A stretch of DNA of 64,000 bases from an uncultured Mediterranea sp. (GTDB taxonomy: Bacteria > Bacteroidota > Bacteroidia > Bacteroidales > Bacteroidaceae), in contig NZ_CABUOL010000013.1 in the NCBI RefSeq assembly GCF_902493215.1, positions 23,186-87,185 on the forward strand, given 5' to 3'. Numbering within the stretch: the first letter of the stretch is position 1; every line of letters starts with the position of its first letter. Shown here in pieces: positions 38,501-46,598 of the stretch. The notes below the pieces were generated by a model. The model was not told where the DNA came from. It made no database searches and saw nothing but the letters and a program-made list of their open reading frames with translations. The translations under genes and the position numbers were made by a program.

Positions 38501-38605
38501 GCGCACGCCGAGGTAGGTATAGCCAATGAGTCCAAAGAGCAGGATGATGATGGTCAGTACCGTCGACAATACGGGGCGGCGTATGCTTAGTTCGGATATA
38601 TTCAT
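35573..38605 (-). CDS. RND (HAE1/AcrB-type) efflux pump inner-membrane transporter
   Basis: A 1010-residue RND transporter with the usual twelve helices and two large periplasmic loops. N-terminal RRPVLSTVLTIIILLFGLIG and helix 4 VGLVVDDAIVMTENI are typical, the latter carrying both proton-relay Asp residues. It exports drugs or detergents using proton flow with the adaptor (38730-39809) and channel (34251-35576) of the same operon. No regulator is adjacent. Confidence 0.95.
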   Translation of the reverse strand: MNISELSIRRPVLSTVLTIIILLFGLIGYTYLGVREYPSVDNPIISVSCSYTGANADVIENQITEPLEQNINGIPGIRSLTSVSQQGQSRITVEFELSVDLETAANDVRDKVSRAQRYLPRDCDPPTVSKADADAVPILMVALQSNKRSLLELSEIADLTVKEQLQTISDVSSVSIWGEKKYSMRLWLDPTKMSGYGITPVDVKNAIDQENIELPSGSIEGNTTELTIRTLGLMHTPEEFNNLIIKEDANRIIRFSDIGRAELGAADIKSYMKMNGVPMVGVVVVPQPGANHIQIADAVYERMERMKKDLPEDVTYSYGFDNTKFIRASISEVESTVYEAFVLVIIIIFLFLRDWRVTLVPCIVIPVSLIGAFFVMYVAGFSINVLTMLAVVLSVGLVVDDAIVMTENIYVRIEKGMPPKEAGIEGAKEIFFAVISTTITLVAVFFPIVFMEGTTGRLFREFSFVISGSIIISSFAALTFTPMLATKLLKRQEQKNWFYRKTEPFFEGMNRLYSRSLAAFLHKRWIALVFTLITFCIIFVLWNSIPAEMAPLEDRSQITISTIGAEGVSYEYIRDYTERINDVVDSIIPDAEAVTARVSSGSGNVQITLKDIRERDYSQMDVAAKLTRALKSETEARAFLRQQSSFGGRRASMPVQYVLQATNLEKLQEVLPKFMERVYENDVFQMADVDLKFSKPEARISINRDKAGAMGVSTKNIAQTLQYGLSGQRMGYFYMNGKQYEILGEINRQQRNKPAYLVGLYIRNDAGDMIQLDNLVELVYGTAPPKLYRYNRFVSATVSAGLAEGKTIGQGLEEMDKIADEVLDETFRTALAGDSKDYSESASSLMFAFILAIFLIYLILAAQFESFKDPLIIMLTVPLAIAGALIFMYFGDITMNIFSQIGIIMLIGLVAKNGILIVEFANQKQEAGEDKLQAIKDAALQRLRPILMTSASTVIGLIPLAFATGEGANQRIAMGTAVVGGMLVSTLLTMYIVPAIYSYVSTNRSKVRKI

Positions 38606-38611
38606 TGCATT

Positions 38612-38737
38612 GATGAATTAAGAATTAGGAATTAAAAATGAAGTTCTGTTGGATGAATCATTCGGAATGAAGGCCTCGTCTCTGCTGGTCCGCAGGTTGA
38701 TTCTTCACTCTTCGTTCTTCATGCTTCATTTATTCGA
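38612..38737. repeat. Purine-rich imperfect inverted repeat within the RND operon
   Basis: The left part (about 38612-38645) is rich in GAATTA/AATGAAG words. The right part (about 38698-38737) is rich in TTCTTCA/TTCATT. They pair imperfectly across about 50 bp. The layout resembles the palindrome inside copA at 55468-55562. It spans the gap between the adaptor and the transporter and includes the last codons of the adaptor. Confidence 0.5.
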
Positions 38738-39809
38738 TGTGGTCGATGGTAACGTCCATACCTGTACGGAGCTGCTGGGTACCCGATATGATAACCGTGT
38801 CGCCCGCAGCCAGTCCCTTGACGACTTGCACCAGTGCGTCGGTACGGATGCCGGTGATGATATCCACCGGTTCGGCCTTGCCCGAGCGGTAGAGGAATAC
38901 CTTGTCCTTACCCATTTCGGGAACGATGGCTTGCGAGGGGATAGCCAGTGCGTCCTTGTATTCCTGCTTCTTCAGCGTGATGGAGGCGTAACGGCCCGGC
39001 ATGATGCCGCTGGGGTTGGGATAGAGGGCGCGCACGGTCAGGGTGTGCGTATTGATGTCGAGGCTCGACTCGCGGGCATAGACTTGTGCGTGGTAGGTGT
39101 CCAGCGAGCCTTCCAGCGTGAAGCTCAGGTTGGTGCCCACCTTGATGTCGCGGGCATATCGCTCGGACACGGCAAACTCCAGCTTCAGGGGGGATATCTT
39201 GGTGAGCTTGGCCACGATGGTGGTAGGCGAAGCGTAGGTACCCACACTCACCTGGCGCAAGCCGATGATGCCGTCGAAGGGGGCGCGCAGCTCGGTTTGT
39301 GCTATCTGCGCCTCGACGCTTTCGATGTCGGCGTTCAGCGTGGCGAGTTCGGTCTTGACCTGCTCGTAGGCTTCCTGGCTGACGGCGTCGCGCTTCAGCA
39401 GGGCGTCCTGACGGAATACGCGGTCTTCGGCCAGCTTCAGTTGTGAAACCAGTCGTTGCAGCTGTGCCTGCAGCGGGCGGTCGTTTACCTTGGCCAGCAG
39501 TTGGCCTTTCTTCACCGTAGTGCCTTCTTCGAAGTTGATTTCAACGATTTTGCCCGACGTCTCGAACGAAAGGTTCACTTCCTCGTCGGGTATCAGACTG
39601 CCGATGATGGGAACTTCGTCGGTCAGTACGCGGGGCTGTACGATGGTGGCGTTGATGTTCAGCGCCTTCTTCCCGCGGCTTTGATTGGTCATTACTTTGT
39701 CGGCTTCGGCCAACTCTTCATTCGGTTTGGGCATTTGTGTATAGACTCCCCAACCCACTAGTCCGGCAGTCACAACCGTGACAATGCCCCATTTTACTCT
39801 CTTCTTCAT
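38730..39809 (-). CDS. RND efflux periplasmic adaptor (HlyD/AcrA family)
   Basis: A 359-residue membrane-fusion protein. An N-terminal membrane anchor (VKWGIVTVVTAGLVGWGVYT) is followed by a barrel-sandwich half (TTVKKGQLLAKVNDRPLQAQ), an alpha-hairpin rich in Glu/Ala/Gln, the matching half LRAPFDGIIGLRQVSVG, and the beta-barrel and membrane-proximal domains. It links the RND pump to the TolC-like channel. It is the first gene of the operon. This intact copy is a useful comparison for the broken adaptor at 46780. Confidence 0.94.
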   Translation of the reverse strand: MKKRVKWGIVTVVTAGLVGWGVYTQMPKPNEELAEADKVMTNQSRGKKALNINATIVQPRVLTDEVPIIGSLIPDEEVNLSFETSGKIVEINFEEGTTVKKGQLLAKVNDRPLQAQLQRLVSQLKLAEDRVFRQDALLKRDAVSQEAYEQVKTELATLNADIESVEAQIAQTELRAPFDGIIGLRQVSVGTYASPTTIVAKLTKISPLKLEFAVSERYARDIKVGTNLSFTLEGSLDTYHAQVYARESSLDINTHTLTVRALYPNPSGIMPGRYASITLKKQEYKDALAIPSQAIVPEMGKDKVFLYRSGKAEPVDIITGIRTDALVQVVKGLAAGDTVIISGTQQLRTGMDVTIDHIE

Positions 39810-39965
39810 GCTTCCAGTTGTTCGTGGTATCAGTATATAAAATCAGCCTTTTTGGTTTTGAAGAGCTAAGATAGGGAATAGTTTAATATCTAACTATCAG
39901 ATTATGCTTTATTAACAGAGGAGGCGCCGCTTCTTCCTTTCCCGGGTGGCGGTGCAAAGGCAGGG

Positions 39966-40901
39966 TCAGTAGCCCGTACGGTATTTTCCTTCCTCCTTGT
40001 CGTCGAGCATGCTGAGGTAGGACTGGTAGCGCGACTCGCTGATGTAGTGTTCCTCGACGGCACGGCGCACGGCGCAACCGGGCTCGTGACGGTGCGTGCA
40101 GTTGCCGTAGCGGCAGTCGGCCGAGGTACGGAAGATTTCGGGGAAGTAATGGCCTATCTCTTCCTCTTCCATGTCGAAGGTACCGAAGCCTTTGATGCCC
40201 GGCGTGTCGATGAGGTAGCCTCCGCCTTCGAGGGGGAACATCTCGGAGAAGGTGGTGGTGTGCATGCCTTTGTTGTGGGCGGCGGATATCTCGCCCGTGC
40301 GGGCTGCGGCGTCGGGCAGGATGGCGTTGATGAGGGTGGACTTGCCCACGCCCGAGTGGCCGGACAGAAGGGTGACGCGTCCGCTCAGCTCGGCCTTGAG
40401 GAGGTCGATGCCCGCGCCTCCCTGCTTGGCCGAGACCTTGAAGCAGGGATAGCCGATAGTGGTATAGAGGTGGACGAGGCTGTCCAGGTAATGGAGGTCG
40501 TCGGCATCGTAGGCGTCTGTCTTGTTGAAGATGAGCTTGACGGGGATGCGATAGGCTTCGGCCGTGGCGAGGAAGCGGTCGATGAACGTGGTCGACGTTT
40601 CGGGGTAGTTGACGGTTACGATGAGCATGCACTGGTCGAGGTTGGCCGCGATGATGTGCGACTGCTTCGAGAGGTTCGAGGCACGGCGGATGATGTAGTT
40701 GCGCCGGTCTTCGATTTCGCTGATGAAGGCGGTGCCTTCCTGATTGAGCAGGATGTGTACGTAGTCGCCCACCGCCACGGGGTTGGTGCTGCGAATACCC
40801 TTCAGGCGGAAGTTGCCTTTGATTTTGCACTCGACACTGCGTCCGTCTTCGGTGCGGACGAGGTACCAGCTGCCTGTGTTCTTGATGACGAGACCCTTCA
40901 T
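39966..40901 (-). CDS. rsgA: Small ribosomal subunit biogenesis GTPase RsgA
   Basis: A 311-residue circularly permuted GTPase that matures the 30S subunit. An N-terminal OB fold comes first, then NKTD (G4), then the P-loop GHSGVGKST and DTPG (G3), the permuted order diagnostic of RsgA/YjeQ. The C-terminal zinc knuckle CRYGNCTHRHEPGC is complete. A second open frame overlapping most of the gene has no family character. Confidence 0.95.
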   Translation of the reverse strand: MKGLVIKNTGSWYLVRTEDGRSVECKIKGNFRLKGIRSTNPVAVGDYVHILLNQEGTAFISEIEDRRNYIIRRASNLSKQSHIIAANLDQCMLIVTVNYPETSTTFIDRFLATAEAYRIPVKLIFNKTDAYDADDLHYLDSLVHLYTTIGYPCFKVSAKQGGAGIDLLKAELSGRVTLLSGHSGVGKSTLINAILPDAAARTGEISAAHNKGMHTTTFSEMFPLEGGGYLIDTPGIKGFGTFDMEEEEIGHYFPEIFRTSADCRYGNCTHRHEPGCAVRRAVEEHYISESRYQSYLSMLDDKEEGKYRTGY

Positions 40902-40940
40902 TAAGTTGAGAGTTGAGAGTGGAGAGTTGAGAAGTTGAGA

Positions 40941-41020
40941 ATGGATAATGGAGAATGGATAATTGAAAGCTGGATGTTATCCGTTTGCGCCATTATCCAT
41001 TTTCCATTCTCCATTGTCCA
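40941..41020. repeat. Simple-word inverted repeat between frr and rsgA
   Basis: The left arm (40941-40963, built from ATGGATAATGGAGAATGG words) pairs with the right arm (40992-41020). Direct repeats of GTTGAGA precede it at about 40912-40940. It may act as a terminator between frr and rsgA on the minus strand. The arms resemble the purine-rich palindromes at 38612 and 55468. Confidence 0.65.
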
Positions 41021-41023
41021 GTG

Positions 41024-41584
41024 TTATACGGTCATGATTTCCTTGTCCTTTGCGGCAAGCATGTCGTCAATCTGCTTGATGTACTTGTCGTGCACCTTCT
41101 GCAGTTTCTCTTCGCCGCCCTTCTGGGCGTCTTCCGCCAGGCCTTCCTTGACGGCTTTCTTCAGCTGGTCGATAGCGTCGCGTCGGGCGTTGCGCACGCT
41201 CACCTTGGCCGTTTCGCCTTCGCCCTTGCACTGCTTGGCCAGCTGCTTGCGGCGCTCTTCGGTGAGGGGCGGGATGCCGATGCGGATGATTTCACCGTTG
41301 TTCTCGGGCATGATGCCGAGGTCGGAGTCGATGATGGCCTTCTCGATGATGCGGAACATGGACTTGTCCCACGGCTTGATGGCGATGCTGCGCGCGTCCG
41401 GAGTGGTCACGGCGGCTACGTTGTTGATAGGCACCATGCTTCCGTACGAGTCTACACGGATGCCGTCCAGCAAGCGTACGTCGGCCTTGCCGGCACGTAT
41501 GTGGGCCAGCGTTTCCTCAAGGTACATGATGGCCATGTCCATTTTCTCCTGTGCTTCGTTCAGGATGTCTTTTACGTCTTTCAT
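41024..41584 (-). CDS. frr: Ribosome recycling factor
   Basis: A 186-residue RRF that separates ribosomal subunits from mRNA after termination, together with EF-G. The full-length three-helix bundle is recognisable in RAGKADVRLLDGIRVDSYG, IPPLTEERRKQLAKQCK and SVRNARRDAIDQLKKA. It has its own strong promoter and lies 122 bp before rsgA, separated from it by an inverted repeat. Confidence 0.97.
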   Translation of the reverse strand: MKDVKDILNEAQEKMDMAIMYLEETLAHIRAGKADVRLLDGIRVDSYGSMVPINNVAAVTTPDARSIAIKPWDKSMFRIIEKAIIDSDLGIMPENNGEIIRIGIPPLTEERRKQLAKQCKGEGETAKVSVRNARRDAIDQLKKAVKEGLAEDAQKGGEEKLQKVHDKYIKQIDDMLAAKDKEIMTV

Positions 41585-41619
41585 ATGGGTCTGTTGTTTT
41601 TGGGTAATTTCACTGTGCG

Positions 41620-41650
41620 CAAAAATAAGTTTTTTTTCTGAAAGCGCAAA
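41620..41650 (-). promoter_or_regulatory. Promoter of frr
   Basis: On the minus strand TTTG (complement of 41647-41650) and TATTTTTG (complement of 41620-41627) are 19 bp apart, an exact Bacteroides consensus. It lies 36 bp before the frr ATG. Confidence 0.8.
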
Positions 41651-41687
41651 GGGGCGGGGCGCCTATTTGCTACGTGTGCATGCGAAA

Positions 41688-41718
41688 GAGGGCGCGCCTG
41701 CCGTGCAGGTGCGCCCTC
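41688..41718 (-). terminator. GC-rich hairpin after the DUF4595 lipoprotein gene
   Basis: A 14-bp stem with one G-T pair (41688-41701 with 41705-41718) lies 45 bp after the stop codon of the minus-strand lipoprotein gene. On the minus strand it is followed by CTTTCGCATG, without a strong T-run, so termination is possible but not certain. Confidence 0.45.
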
Positions 41719-41762
41719 CGGATTGTTGCGATATGTCTTTTATGCCGCCCGGGCGGCGATGC

Positions 41763-42677
41763 TTAGCGGTGCAGGCGGCGCAGTTGCTTCCCGGCGGCTG
41801 CGCTGTAGCCGTATTCGGTGGGGAAGGTGGCCGTTTCGCCGTCGTATGCGTAGACGTAGTAGACCTGACCGTTGGCCTTGAGGGCGGTGATGCGTCCGTC
41901 TTCGTCCTTGTCGACGCTGATGTTGACGGTGTACTCACCGGAGCCTTCCTCCCGGCTGGTCATCGAGGTGGGAACCTGCTTGCACGTCTTGCCGAAGCGG
42001 CCGGCGTAGAAGAGGAAGTCCATATCGAGGTCGGCCATCTGGGGCATGTAGATGCCGCTATTTTCGACGGCGTCTGCTCCGTAGCCGAAGGTTACGGTCT
42101 GGTCGAGGTCATCTGTCCAGTCCTCGCCGTCCTCCTTGTAGCGGTAGACGTTGTGTATGGAGACGATGTTGCCGTCCTGCCACGTCAGCTCGTAGGTGTC
42201 CTCGTCCATGTCGCCGTCCTCCGTTACGCTGCTGACGAGCTTCGTGAGCTGGCCTTCGGCGTTGTACTGGCAGGTGAGCGTACCGGTATCGGTCCAGCTT
42301 TCGGTGGTTCCGTTGTAGGTTTCTTCGCCCTTATAGGTGAGGTTGGCCGAGGTGATGAAGCCGTTGCCGTCGGTCACGATGTTGTTCATCTCGAATGCGT
42401 CTTTCCATCCCTCTCCCTCGTCGCTGGCCTTCACCGTGAACGGTGCGTAGTTGATACTGAACTTGCCGGCGTACATGTCGGTGCCGTCGGTCATCGCGCC
42501 GCTGTCGTTGTAGCGGAAGGTGCTGACACCGTCGCTGTTGGCCATGGATGTTACGGGAGCTTTGATGCCCAGGTCGGGTACTTCGGGAGTCTTCGGTTCG
42601 TCGTCGTCACTGCAAGCTGTCAGGGTCAGGGCGCCCACTGTGAGGCCCAGGCCCAAGAAATAATTCCATTTTTTCAT
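41763..42677 (-). CDS. DUF4595-type lipoprotein
   Basis: A 304-residue lipoprotein (lipobox LTAC, Cys 22, followed by acidic SDDDEPKTPE, consistent with surface export). The body is beta-rich with repeated pieces such as GFITSANLTYKGEETYN and YNAEGQLTKLVSSV, typical of the Bacteroides DUF4595 family, whose function is unknown. It is preceded by its own promoter element and followed by a hairpin, so it is probably a single-gene unit. Confidence 0.82.
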   Translation of the reverse strand: MKKWNYFLGLGLTVGALTLTACSDDDEPKTPEVPDLGIKAPVTSMANSDGVSTFRYNDSGAMTDGTDMYAGKFSINYAPFTVKASDEGEGWKDAFEMNNIVTDGNGFITSANLTYKGEETYNGTTESWTDTGTLTCQYNAEGQLTKLVSSVTEDGDMDEDTYELTWQDGNIVSIHNVYRYKEDGEDWTDDLDQTVTFGYGADAVENSGIYMPQMADLDMDFLFYAGRFGKTCKQVPTSMTSREEGSGEYTVNISVDKDEDGRITALKANGQVYYVYAYDGETATFPTEYGYSAAAGKQLRRLHR

Positions 42678-43133
42678 GTCAAGTATAGTTTTAGTTTTTA
42701 GAATACGGCGACAAATTTATGGATTAATTCCGCATGCTGTCCTGCCTTACCGTTAATTTGTGTCAACATAATGGCGCGCCCCCAACTCTATGGGGACGCG
42801 CCATAAGAAATGATGCGAGGTCCGGGCGGCCGCGCAACTTAACAATAATGAAAAAACGTGGGGGAGATTCCCCCTTTGCCCGGATGTATTTGCCTAAATG
42901 ACTGCTGGTTTTAGTAGCTGCCTCAGGGTGCCATCGGCAGGCGGCAACGGAGTTGTGTCGGCCGCATACTGGAGGTTTCACAACCGTCGTATGCAACATT
43001 ATTCTTGTTAACCTTTGACTAATATAATTATCTCCATGGGCAATCTCTATTGCCCAACTACCATTTAATACATATACTACGTTCTTTACTTATTGTCTAA
43101 CCAACTTCTCCGTTACCACCTGCCGGTGGCGCC
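42678..43133. other. 456-bp gap with three small hairpins
   Basis: No convincing gene is present. Hairpins are seen at 42771-42804 (14-bp stem, one G-T pair, 6-base loop), 42860-42874 (GGGGGA/TCCCCC) and 43038-43055 (GGGCAA/TTGCCC). A 78-codon minus-strand frame at 42763-42999 has no recognisable character. The region lies downstream of the HU-like gene, so it may be its 3' untranslated region or the remnant of a lost gene. Confidence 0.4.
42712..42719 (-). promoter_or_regulatory. -7 promoter element of the DUF4595 lipoprotein gene
   Basis: The complement reads TAAATTTG, a perfect TAnnTTTG, 34 bp before the ATG. No -33 TTTG is seen. Confidence 0.5.
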
Positions 43134-43664
43134 TCAAAGGGGACTTTCGTCCTGTCCGCCTTCGCCCGTACCGCCTGTGCCTCCGCCGCCGGTGCCGCCT
43201 TCGACGGGCAGTTTGCCGGTCTTCTTGTACTCCAGGTAGGCTTTGGTCGAGGCAAAGGTGAAGCCGGACTCGACGACGCCTGTGTTTTCGAATTCGATGC
43301 CTTGCCGGATGGCCGTCATCAGTTCCTTGCTGGGCGTGAAGACGACTTTGACGTTGCGTATCATCGACGTGGCGTCGAACTGGTTGATGTCCGTCACTCC
43401 CTCGCTACTGAACGAGAGGCGGATCCAGCCCAGCGAGCCCAGCTGGACGCTGTTGCCCTGCTGCAGTTCGTGGGGGACGCTGTCGCACACGAGGTTGAAG
43501 GTTGACTCGGCTTCCGTGGGGTGCGTGCTCGAGCCGCGGGTTACGACTTTGCACACAGATTTCGTTGTCAGCCTGTTTACGATATTTGGGATAGCATACC
43601 ACTTAGCGGGGTCATCCGGCTTGGCCGGATTGCGCTTTTGGCTGAGTTTGTACTTTACGGACAT
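43134..43664 (-). CDS. HU-like (Bacteroidetes type) DNA-binding protein
   Basis: A 176-residue HU-family protein of the Bacteroidetes variant. The N-terminus MSVKYKLSQKRNPAKPDD and the arm region PTEAESTFNLVCDSVPHELQ are typical, and a Gly-rich tail (GGTGGGGTGGTGEGGQ) ends the chain. These proteins bind DNA with little specificity. They are often next to amidase genes, which is not the case here. It stands alone on the minus strand. Confidence 0.88.
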   Translation of the reverse strand: MSVKYKLSQKRNPAKPDDPAKWYAIPNIVNRLTTKSVCKVVTRGSSTHPTEAESTFNLVCDSVPHELQQGNSVQLGSLGWIRLSFSSEGVTDINQFDATSMIRNVKVVFTPSKELMTAIRQGIEFENTGVVESGFTFASTKAYLEYKKTGKLPVEGGTGGGGTGGTGEGGQDESPL

Positions 43665-43744
43665 AATGTTCTATGGTATTATCGGGTTAATAAATTCATC
43701 TTTTTTGTCAGGCAACGGCTCCGTCCCACCTGCGGTGCTTGGGC

Positions 43745-43832
43745 GTTGAAAATACGTAGTTACGCGGTTGAAAATGCGTAGTTACGCGTTTCAAACTGCG
43801 TAGTTACGCATTTTTAACTGCGTACTTACGCA
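43745..43832. repeat. 22-bp repeat array C (core GCGTAGTTACGC)
   Basis: Four units of exactly 22 bp start at 43745, 43767, 43789 and 43811. Each contains a dyad of the form TRCGTA-NT-TACGC plus an AT-rich linker. It lies in the 312-bp gap upstream of the HU-like gene and downstream of the SGNH gene's terminator. Apart from that terminator nothing else is recognisable there. Confidence 0.9.
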
Positions 43833-43912
43833 TTTTAGCCCCCCTTCAGAAGCAATTCTGAGGCCGTTTTAGTCCGACGCTGCTAAGGTAACGATTCCTT
43901 TTGAAAAAAGCA

Positions 43913-43945
43913 AGCCGGCAGGCGATTTTTTTTTACCTGCCGGCT
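43913..43945 (-). terminator. Terminator of the SGNH hydrolase gene
   Basis: A perfect 10-bp GC-rich stem (43913-43922 with 43936-43945) is followed on the minus strand by TGCTTTTTTC. It lies 32 bp after the SGNH stop codon. Confidence 0.75.
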
Positions 43946-43976
43946 CGGTTCCGGTCGTGGGGCGTGCGGGGCGGCG

Positions 43977-45764
43977 TCAGCGCACGTATGGCTCCAGCTC
44001 GCGGGCCAGCCGCCGATAGCCCTCGTGGTTGGGGTGGAGGCCGTCGCTGAAGAGGCCCTCGTCGATGCGGCCGTCGCGGCTGAGGAGTACGCGTCCGGGG
44101 TCGATGACCTCCGTGCGCGGGCTCGCCTGCAGCGCGTCGGCGATGCGGTCGTTCAGGTGGGCGAGGCGCTCTTCGTAGCCGCGGCGGGGCAGGATGCGGA
44201 CGACGTAGATGCGGGCGTCAGGCTGCTTGGCGGCAACGGCGGCCACGGTCTCCTGCAGCCCGAGCACGATTTCGTCGTCACTGTTCAGCGTGAGGTTGTT
44301 CGTGCCCAGCAGGAGGAAGACCTTCTCCGCACGGTATCCGTCCAGCTCGCCGTGGCGGATGCGCCACAAGGCGTTCTCGATGCGGTCCCACCCGAAGCCG
44401 AGGTTGGCGGCGCGGCGTCCGCGGAAGAGCTTGTCCCACACGTCGGGTGCCACCCGACGCTTCTCGTAGGGTTCGCCGCCCCAGAAGTGGGTGATGGAGT
44501 TTCCCAGCAGGACGATCTGCGGCGGGCAGGCGGCCACGTGGCGCAGCACCTGCTCGTGGCGCTCGTTCCACCGGTAGGTGTCGGCGTCGCGGTGCTGGCG
44601 GCAGGGGGTGAAGTGCATGGCGGGTTCGCCGCCGTACAGTATCTGCGACACCTTATTATAATAGGCTTCGGCATACTGCGCCATGCCGAGGTCCGTGGCG
44701 TGTACGCCGTCCACCTGGCTGTCCATACTGAGGCCCAGCTCCTCGAAGCCGAGGTAGTGCAGGCCGCCCAGCTCGGCGTTCAGGCTGTCGTAGGCGCGGC
44801 GCAGCTCGCGGTTCGTGCGGCGGAACTGCTCCTCACGGCTGGCCGAGGCGGTGTAGCCCATGTATCCGTCGTGCTCCACCAGCAGGATGGGCGCGCCGGT
44901 ACGGCTCCGCAGCAGGCGCAGGCCCTTTTCGAGGCGCGGACGGATGAGGTCGGCCCGCTCGTCGGTCATGTTCGGCATGCAGTCGATGACGTACAGCGCC
45001 GCGTCCGTCTCGGCCAGCAGCTGGAACATCGCCTCGTCCAGCTGCCCGTTGCCCGAGAAGCCGAGGTTCACCACGGGCCTGTCCAGCTTCCGCTGCAAGA
45101 TGTTGGTCCAGGCCATGCCCGGGCGCGACGCGCAGGCTCCCTGCGCAATGGAGGTGCCGTAGACGATGACGGGTTTCTCGGCGGACGGGCGCTGGAACAG
45201 CAGCGGGCTGCCGTCCGGTACGCCTATCTCGAGGGTCTTGACGCCGTTGTACAGGGGGAGGTAGAGCGTGAACTCGTTGCCCTTGGCGTGCGTGTTGCGG
45301 TACGTCAGGTCACGGTACGTATAGCGTATGGTGTCGCCAAACTGGTACTTCGCGGCGCACCAGTGTGTCCGTCCGTCGCAGTCCGTCATGTAGAGGTCGA
45401 CGCCACTCACGCCCGTTGCGGGCATGTGCGGCATGGCGTGTCCGCCCGTCACGGTGTATTTCACTTCGATACGCGGCGCGTTGGTGCGGAACTGGATGTA
45501 GAGTCCCGCCGTCTGGCGCGAGAGGTTCCACACGGGCTGCCTCACGAGCCGGGCCGCGCGCTGGGGCAGGCGCTGGTACACCGGTCCGGTTTCCCGGTTC
45601 CAGCAGCGTCCCTGTATGGGCAGCAGGCTGTCGGCCGCGGGGTTGTACCAGGCTGTCTTTTCCGGCGCTCCGCCGTCGGCGGGGCGGGCCGGTTGTGCCT
45701 GCACGGCTGCGGTGCAGAGCAGCAGCCACAGGCAGGCTTTGAGTTTGTTTCCGAGGTTCTTCAT
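43977..45764 (-). CDS. Exported protein with two SGNH hydrolase domains
   Basis: A 595-residue exported protein with signal peptide ending TAAVQAQ. Residues about 40-180 form the beta-sandwich that precedes SGNH domains in this family. A first SGNH domain (about 190-385) has YGTSIAQG with the nucleophile Ser and DGVHATDLG with the Asp-x-x-His. A second (about 405-595) has LLGNSITHFWGG, LGTNNL and DGLHPNHEG. Both catalytic sets look complete. Such enzymes usually deacetylate or de-esterify glycans. It starts 66 bp after pyrH on the same strand. Confidence 0.88.
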   Translation of the reverse strand: MKNLGNKLKACLWLLLCTAAVQAQPARPADGGAPEKTAWYNPAADSLLPIQGRCWNRETGPVYQRLPQRAARLVRQPVWNLSRQTAGLYIQFRTNAPRIEVKYTVTGGHAMPHMPATGVSGVDLYMTDCDGRTHWCAAKYQFGDTIRYTYRDLTYRNTHAKGNEFTLYLPLYNGVKTLEIGVPDGSPLLFQRPSAEKPVIVYGTSIAQGACASRPGMAWTNILQRKLDRPVVNLGFSGNGQLDEAMFQLLAETDAALYVIDCMPNMTDERADLIRPRLEKGLRLLRSRTGAPILLVEHDGYMGYTASASREEQFRRTNRELRRAYDSLNAELGGLHYLGFEELGLSMDSQVDGVHATDLGMAQYAEAYYNKVSQILYGGEPAMHFTPCRQHRDADTYRWNERHEQVLRHVAACPPQIVLLGNSITHFWGGEPYEKRRVAPDVWDKLFRGRRAANLGFGWDRIENALWRIRHGELDGYRAEKVFLLLGTNNLTLNSDDEIVLGLQETVAAVAAKQPDARIYVVRILPRRGYEERLAHLNDRIADALQASPRTEVIDPGRVLLSRDGRIDEGLFSDGLHPNHEGYRRLARELEPYVR

Positions 45765-45830
45765 GATGATTTTTCGTTTGATGTCTGTTTGCAGATGGAT
45801 GCCTGCGCGCGGACGGCTGCGCTGCGGCGG

Positions 45831-46541
45831 TCAGTTGTGCACCAGCGTGCCTATTTCCTCGCCGTCGATAACCTTCTTGAGGTTGCCCACGGTGTCCATG
45901 TCGAACACGATGATGGGCAGGTTGTTCTCCTTGCACATGCAGGTGGCCGTGAGGTCCATCACCTTGAGACCGCGGCGCAGTACCTCGTCGTACGTGATGT
46001 CGTGGAATTTCACCGCCGTCGGGTCCTTTTCCGGGTCGGCCGTGTAGATGCCGTCCACGCGGGTGCCTTTCAGCATCACGTCCGCCTCGATCTCGATGCC
46101 GCGCAGCGACGAGCCGGTGTCGGTGGTGAAGAAGGGGTTTCCCGTACCCGCCGACATGATGACCACCTCGCCTGCCTCCATGCACTCGATGGCGCGCCAT
46201 TTGTTGTAGAACTCGCCTATGGGCTCCATGCGGACGGCCGTCAGCACACGTGCCTTTACGCCTGCGGCCGTCAGGGCCGAGCTCAGTGCCAGGCTGTTGA
46301 TGACCGTGGCCAGCATGCCCATCTGGTCACCTTTCACGCGGTCGAAGCCCTTGGAGGCGCCGCTCAGGCCACGGAAGATGTTTCCGCCTCCGATAACGAT
46401 GCCTATCTGTACGCCCGTGGCGTGTATCTCCTTGATTTGCGCCGCGTATTCGGCCAGACGCTTTTCGTCTATACCATACTGCTTTTCGCCCATGAGGCTC
46501 TCACCGCTGAGCTTCAGTAAAATTCTCTTGTACGTTGTCAT
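45831..46541 (-). CDS. pyrH: UMP kinase
   Basis: A 236-residue bacterial UMP kinase of the amino-acid-kinase fold, converting UMP to UDP. Visible are LLKLSGESLMGEKQYGID at the N-terminus, VIGGGNIFRG, DQMGMLATVINSLALS and MSAGTGNPFFTTDT. It has a well-placed promoter and is followed by the SGNH gene. In many Bacteroidetes it is close to frr; here they are 4.2 kb apart on the same strand. Confidence 0.96.
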   Translation of the reverse strand: MTTYKRILLKLSGESLMGEKQYGIDEKRLAEYAAQIKEIHATGVQIGIVIGGGNIFRGLSGASKGFDRVKGDQMGMLATVINSLALSSALTAAGVKARVLTAVRMEPIGEFYNKWRAIECMEAGEVVIMSAGTGNPFFTTDTGSSLRGIEIEADVMLKGTRVDGIYTADPEKDPTAVKFHDITYDEVLRRGLKVMDLTATCMCKENNLPIIVFDMDTVGNLKKVIDGEEIGTLVHN

Positions 46542-46566
46542 AATCGTTCTTGTTTGGGGTTTGCGG

Positions 46567-46598
46567 CAAAGATAGTGAAAGCCATCCGGAGCGGCAAG
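46567..46598 (-). promoter_or_regulatory. Promoter of pyrH
   Basis: On the minus strand CTTG (complement of 46595-46598) and TATCTTTG (complement of 46567-46574) are 20 bp apart, one base off consensus at -33. It lies 25 bp before the ATG. Confidence 0.65.

Noticed and set aside
39883..40830. Second minus-strand frame overlapping rsgA
   Set aside because: It is rich in Arg, Pro and His with no family character. The rsgA frame has all GTPase motifs and the zinc knuckle.
42763..42999. 78-codon minus-strand frame downstream of the HU-like gene
   Set aside because: It has no recognisable features, spans two hairpins, and its composition is not protein-like.
44025..46520. Long plus-strand open frame (about 830 codons) opposite the SGNH and pyrH genes
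   Set aside because: Its composition is that of a GC-rich antisense shadow and it shows no domain. The minus strand has two clear, complete families over the same span.
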